Source: Paramarasmius palmivorus (Eukaryota > Basidiomycota > Agaricomycetes > Agaricales > Marasmiaceae). Taken from it: a stretch of DNA of 64,000 nucleotides. Positions 58,780 to 64,000 of the stretch are shown one piece after another. The DNA lies in contig JAYKXP010000174.1 of the NCBI GenBank assembly GCA_037176845.1, positions 24,875 to 88,874 of the forward strand. The letters are read 5' to 3'. Numbering within the stretch: position 1 is the first letter of the stretch; each line of letters begins with the position of its first letter. A program made the translations under genes and the position numbers. The notes beneath the pieces are model-generated. The model had not been told where the DNA came from and ran no database searches. It was given only the letters and a program-made list of their open reading frames with translations.

Positions 58780-60460
58780 CAACTGACCCCTTCCTGCGGC
58801 CCTACTACCAATATCATGCACAACCTTCATCACCTCCAGCTCCATCCGCTTCAACTCGTTAGCGTCCAATCTCTCCGCTTTACTCCCAATCCTCAACTTG
58901 ATCTCCTTTAAACTTTTTCTCGGGACCTATTCATATCCCTAAACACGCTTCTTCATTCCAGTCATGAGCACTGATGTGTCAAGCCGGCGAAGGTTTGGCA
59001 CCACTACACGAAATGATTAGAATCTTACCAATCTATAATAAACACGGAAACGTACAGTTTTAAACCTTCATGACCGCCAAACAAACCATTTCCGAAACAA
59101 TCCTGAACCCTTCACATCTCCTCCACGACCAACTCCCTCAGCTTGGTACAGCTCAAACATTTCAAACTTATACTCGCATTCATCATCATCAACTGCTCCT
59201 TCTCAACATCAGCTCTGCAAGCCTCTCCATCTTTTCCATCCTCAACAACAATCGCATCATCGCTATAGCTAGCACACCCCACAACTTGGCTTCACTTGTC
59301 CATCCTAGCCCGATAATATCACCTTTCTCAGATTTGGCGTCGATAATCTTAGTACTTCTGAATTATCTTCGCAGCGAAGTACCCTGATCCCGTCACTTAC
59401 ATTCCGTTATAATCTCCACTAGCCACTTGCCAACGTTCTCAACGAGATAGCCAAAACACAACGACCGCCGACGTCGGATTCTCGTCGCATTCGTCGAGAT
59501 GCTCATACCTCCTATTCTTGGAAGGAGTTACGTTCGTGATCAATCACCGCGCATGACTTTTATCTCAACACCGTTATCTCCAACGTCAAAATCGCTTCAG
59601 AATCGACATCAATCGGGCATTGTCAGCATATAGCGCCTCGTTACGCACTTTGAACAACCCCAGAGACCCGCCGCCTCACACCAAAAGAAGACCCATAGAA
59701 CAGCGCATCCCACTGAAAGAGATACCAGCTCCGGACATGCTTTAATTCGATGTTATTCTCAGCATGTGTTTCGTCTCCGTCCCAGCCCATTACACTCACA
59801 ATAATTTCGTACCTCCAGAAACCTGACCCGCGCGCCAAGTACACAGGGTTTCATATTTCTCCAACACGCGAGAGGTACCCGCAACTTTTTCAGCGTACTT
59901 CATTGCGAGGAACAGGGAGCGCAATTCGAACCCTCTAGGAAGGATAGAATGTTATTACAGAGAATTGGTTCCAGGTGCTCGGTTTGTAGCTCCGCAAACG
60001 TAGAAGCTTAATGAGATGGGCGAGTATGTCGCCGGAAACGCTGGAGAGCGTAACGTAGCCCGACTCGAGCCGAAAGCTCGAGTGTAAAGATCGAGATATC
60101 CGGTCCCAAAAAGAAGGGATAGTGCGCTCAGAATTGGGGTAGTAGAATTGGGAGATACGTCGACGACTGTGTTTGGCATTTGACGCGAGTCTGATTTGTG
60201 CGAACCCCCCGCCTTTAGTGTAACGGGAAGGGATGTAATCGTCTAAGTTTGATTGTTCCGACACACAAGGGAGAAGATGTTTGGACAAGATTCTGGGGGA
60301 TTTGCGGATTGGGAGCGATACAAGATCGAATTGTGGTTGGCGTTTATTGTCGAGTAGGTTGAGTTGTTCCGTGCGCGAAGGATCACTCGTAGTCTCGTCT
60401 TTGGTGTTGTGTGCATTTCTGCGAAGACGCGTGTCTCGGTCAGATTGAGGTGTCCGCGGG
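58780..60460 (-). pseudogene. F-box-like leucine-rich protein, decayed copy
   Basis: On the minus strand LVSLPIRKSPRILSKHLLP (about 60310) is a degraded F-box helix; an open frame continues to 59935 (SFWDRISRSLHSSFRLESGY, resembling the W-rich F-box end). NELKRMELEVMKVVHDIGS at about 58870-58815 matches the C-terminal RIQLEVMKAMH of the relic at 22030-22680. The middle has many stops. Copies C3/C4-type (25540, 32036) are the nearest relatives. Confidence 0.4.
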
Positions 60461-63400
60461 CTGAGAGGATTGGGTCACTAGCGTAGGCTTTGCTCTCGAA
60501 TCACGGGGCGCTCGCGGCGTATGCGAGATGATGAGTAGGCCGATCTCGACTCGATGGGATAGCTGAGGCCTACTATTGATAGTGTACCTCAGCTGCTTTC
60601 TGATGGCGCTTGTGGAGCATGACCCGCGTCCCAAATGGGTTGGGCATCGGAAGAATCCTCTGCGATAAGTGAAAGGAGACGTGTCGGATGATTTCTTTTC
60701 GTTGCCTGCAGGGGAAGTGTCAGTGTCACTAATTAAAATTCTACGAGACATCAAAAAGACTGGCTCTGCTATCTGCCTCTACTAGGTGACAAACATCAGA
60801 CATAAGCTGTATCTCCAGCAGCTAAGCACCTCACTCGTACGAGCGCCGTATGTACCCAAGGCCGACATTTGGCTCTTGCTCGCCGTTAATTCTTGTGTTG
60901 GAATGTAAGTATTCTTCATGAAAACCAGCACACGACCATGGAATGATATTTGCGTGTCGTGACGCACCCCTCGAACGCGGCGTTTCGGAGGCTCATAGGA
61001 GAAAACGACTAGAGTGAACAGAAAGGCAAGAGAGAAGTCCCGAATGCAGGAAGTAATGTACGGAGCTTGAGTCTGTTGTATAAAGAGATATTTGTTCCGC
61101 AGGCTGACCTCTCGGACATGTGAACCAACGTTACGCTATCTTTTGCTGTATTTCTTCAGCCTATTCATTCTCTCACGCTTGTCCAACCATGCGGTCCCTT
61201 CCACTTCTTTTACTCTCGTGATAGTCTTCCATCTATATGGGCATCATTGCTTAGTGCTCCTCAATGCTCAATCTGTGTTTGCGTTTTCTGGTCCATTCGT
61301 ACTGTAGTCGTGGTTCGAATCAATACTTCAAGTCAAGAAATACCTCCGTAAATCACATTGTCACACCCATCTCGTACTCCTTTTCTCAAATCGCCCATTG
61401 TCTTATGAATCTGTGATTACTTACATCATTGATCTAAGAGTGACACACGCCTCGTCTCGTTAGGCAGTGTTTCTCGTCCCACTCGCATCACATATAAATA
61501 CCCTTCTTGAACTCGACAATACAAAACCTCACATCCGGTTAATTACCTGTATCATCCAATGAAACACCCTATTCCGTCTCAGTGCTCTCACGCTCTCGCC
61601 GCGCCTGTTCGCTCTACGCTTACGCAACGTCCCGAGTGACAATAGAGAACGACAACTCCACACTACGAGCACAATGACAGATAGATTGTGCGCAGAAGTC
61701 ACAATCTTTGGTATATTGGGTTATTCTTACATGTCTCATTCTCAATTCTGAGCTGGAGTTGAAAGTTTTTGGTGCCGTGCTCTCAATCTCGCATGCCATT
61801 TCCGTCTGTTGAAACCTCACCTTTGTTGTTCACAGGCGGATTCGCATGCCTTTCGCCAAATTCGAAAACAGGATTCAGCCCGGCCATGGTTTAACTCAAC
61901 CTCTGTGTCCGCCACGGCTAACATGTAAAGGAACCACCAAACCGTCGGGATTGCGAGTTGCATTGATGAACGTTTCGCTCTAAGCTAAATTCGAGTTCTG
62001 TCTGGGATTTAGTACCTGATTCACAGGAAAGGTGTGTATACCTAGCTTTCAATCGAAGACTGTCAACTGAAATAGCGACTTCGTGACCTAGGTTTGAGTT
62101 GGCCACATGAAACAGTGATCATGTAATGACTGCGCTCGGACCACGATATGTGCTTGGCTGTCTCTCAGTCATACAATATATCGACTTCATTTATAGGACC
62201 TCTGATGAATTGGACACGAGATTCTTGGCCCGAGTGCGTCTCTACTTCCTTCTATTTTCTTGATTTATGTTCTGACGAGGTACACAGCGCCCAATTTGTT
62301 TCTGAAGTAGTTATTGACATCTTGTGTGTAATCCCATGGTTCGATTTCAGTCGAAGGTTACACCTATTCGCTGCAGTTTGGATTATAGGTTTCTCTTTCA
62401 TTTTTTAGTCGTCTTTCCCGTCACCATGTCTAGTTCTAGAGCGAACCGCCCAGCTTCGTGAGGCATAGCTTGCGTATCGTGTCTGGGCCCTACGTTCTGT
62501 GTGATTTCATTTCGGAACTCGACTCCTAGACGTAATCGAGGGTGGGGGCTTTCGTGTTTGGATTGGAAATTTCGGGTGATCGGAAACAGTCTTGGCTAAG
62601 ATTTGATTTTAAGGAAAAGTTACGTTCGTTTACATTTCCTTCTCTTATAGCCCATATACCACATCGTTCCGGAGGATATGTATTTCATTCGCACTTTGCA
62701 TCGTGACTCATTGCGGTGAAAGCGCGCGGTACTTGGTTCAGATCCATCGGGAAGCAGTCAGTTTCCATTCGATGCACCGGGTGAAGTCCGTTTGTCGATC
62801 CTACCTTTTGCGGAGTGAAGTACGGAATGCTCTTTCCCAGTTAATACTGATCACAGGTGTCTAGACTTGGCTTCATGTGGGACACCACTCGCATACCGTC
62901 TATATGAAAATGGTCGGCGATCATTCCACTTCGAGAAGTACTATACGACTCACGATTGTCGAGGTGATGTCTTTAACCGCGCTAGCCTTTGTCTGCTAAG
63001 TAAATACACGCCTCCTCTTAACAGTTATTTTCACGTAGAAGGAGTGTCAAATGTGGTTCAAGGTAGAGGTTCTCGAAGCACAGAATACATGTTCATCTTG
63101 TATGTAATCCGGTCCATGAGTTAGCTTCGTTGGCTTCTAACATGTCACACGCTATTTCTCTTCACATATTCTCACTGGATCGAAATCTCATAAGTGCTTC
63201 GGTAGTTATTGAAAGGAGGATCATCAGCACCGCAACGTTTGATGTTCGTTTGCTCGTGCCACCCGAGGTTCTTAATAGAGTCACAAGTGGATAACGTCTT
63301 AGTAAGTTGGCGCACAATTTCAGTATTTCCCGTCGTTCGCGTAAGCCTTCATGACATCGATGTGTCAAATCCTTCACATCAGTCCTCTACAAATAGGTGG

Positions 63401-63540
63401 CTAGTAAGAAATAGAAATAGGAAAACCTATAAGAGAGTGATCCGAGATTTAAGTTCTCGCTTCTTTGGAGATCTAACCTAATTGATGGTCTACGCACAAA
63501 ATACTACATTATTGGTCGACTTCGTACTCGCCTATACACT
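60461..63540. other. Gene-poor region
   Basis: No supported gene. 62148-62265 (+) encodes SFIGPLMNWTRDSWPECVST, resembling a stretch at about 16085-16030 (-), probably relics of one unknown membrane-protein gene. Other open frames (59935-60288 excepted) show no family match. Confidence 0.4.
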
Positions 63541-64000
63541 ATGAACCCCAATGTTCATCAGAATGCCTGTGTCGAGAAAGGAAATGCCTCGTATGGTCGC
63601 TATTATCACCTCAGCAACGCGGTTAGATAACGCGTGAGCGCTATGATTGTCCTAGGTTTAATAATCAGGAATCAAAGTACTACAAGAGTAGCGGTTGGTA
63701 TTTTGACTTAGTTTCGTCACCATCAAATGATTCTATGTGTCGGAGATTATTCCTGCTCCCGTCGACTAGGAGAGCATTCTATATTAACCGTACCATTACC
63801 ACTATAATCTTGGTCATTCAAAACTGCTTTCGTAGCCACTCTGGCTTTATTCGGATGAGTATGTGTGATTGTGCATGCAGGATTGTACCTCAGGACCTGT
63901 TGCGTGTTATCGCAGGGGCGTGGGGCTGGGATTTCATATCTTTGGTTATCGCTCTCAACAAAAAACGACAACTTCACTTGCTATCGGACTTTCGGTGAGT
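63541..64000 (+). pseudogene. Seven-pass membrane protein, family B copy 4, decayed (runs off the window)
   Basis: ATGAACCCCAATGTTCATCA at 63541 aligns with exon 1 of B2 (ATGAGCCCCAACGTCCTGTC), ending CTCAGCAACGCGGTTAGATA near 63635, with CGTGAGCGC where B2 has its donor. 63757-64000 aligns base by base with B2 exon 2 (e.g. AGGAGAGCATTCTATAT, TTCGTAGCCACTCTGGCTT, GGGGCTGGGATTTCATATCT, CGGACTTTCGGTGAGT), but stops and shifts destroy the frame. It lies on the opposite strand to B1-B3. Confidence 0.6.

Noticed and set aside
1..64000. CRISPR arrays, operons or ribosome binding sites
   Set aside because: The DNA is clearly eukaryotic with spliceosomal introns; no regularly spaced repeats were seen.

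Overview
The window looks like nuclear DNA of a mushroom-forming basidiomycete (Agaricomycetes). Genes are split by many short introns (about 45-65 bases, GT...AG). The genes present are a class I hydrophobin, a Zn2Cys6 regulator and multicopy families of seven-pass membrane proteins and F-box/leucine-rich proteins typical of that group. All exon models were built by hand from splice sites, open frames and comparison between copies inside the window. No database search was run.

Layout. 1-2331 (-): N-terminal part of a large multi-exon protein of a transposon-like Agaricomycete family. 4171-4609 (+): intact hydrophobin with a TATA box. 5.4-26.6 kb: an array of paralogues. It has three intact 295-aa seven-pass genes (family B, -), two longer seven-pass genes (family A, -; one intact, one broken) and five F-box-like copies (+; all damaged, the best carrying one stop codon). 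A foldback element with 120-bp arms sits at 11.07-11.61 kb. 26.8-30.2 kb (-): a kinase-like fragment, an unidentified gene and an intact 589-aa Zn2Cys6 transcription factor. 32-37.2 kb: a decayed F-box-like copy (-), a decayed alpha/beta-hydrolase (-) and an intact 336-aa coiled-coil gene (+). 38.75-45.9 and 48.5-58.6 kb: two copies, in the same orientation, of one segment (hydrophobin pseudogene, F-box-like relics on -, NLR-like relic, family A gene on +). Between them lie a tRNA-Asp-like relic and two coiled-coil genes (-). 58.8-64 kb: another F-box-like relic (-), a gene-poor stretch and a decayed family B copy (+) running off the end.

How it fits together. The same gene types recur: seven-pass membrane protein, F-box-like protein, hydrophobin and NLR-like protein. 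In the left half the seven-pass genes are on - and the F-box-like genes on +; in the right half both are reversed. This suggests a cassette that was repeatedly duplicated and inverted, with birth and decay of copies. Intact members are three B genes, three A genes and one hydrophobin. Most F-box-like copies are broken. No function for the seven-pass families can be read from the sequence. A link to cell-surface or recognition biology is only suggested by their neighbours.
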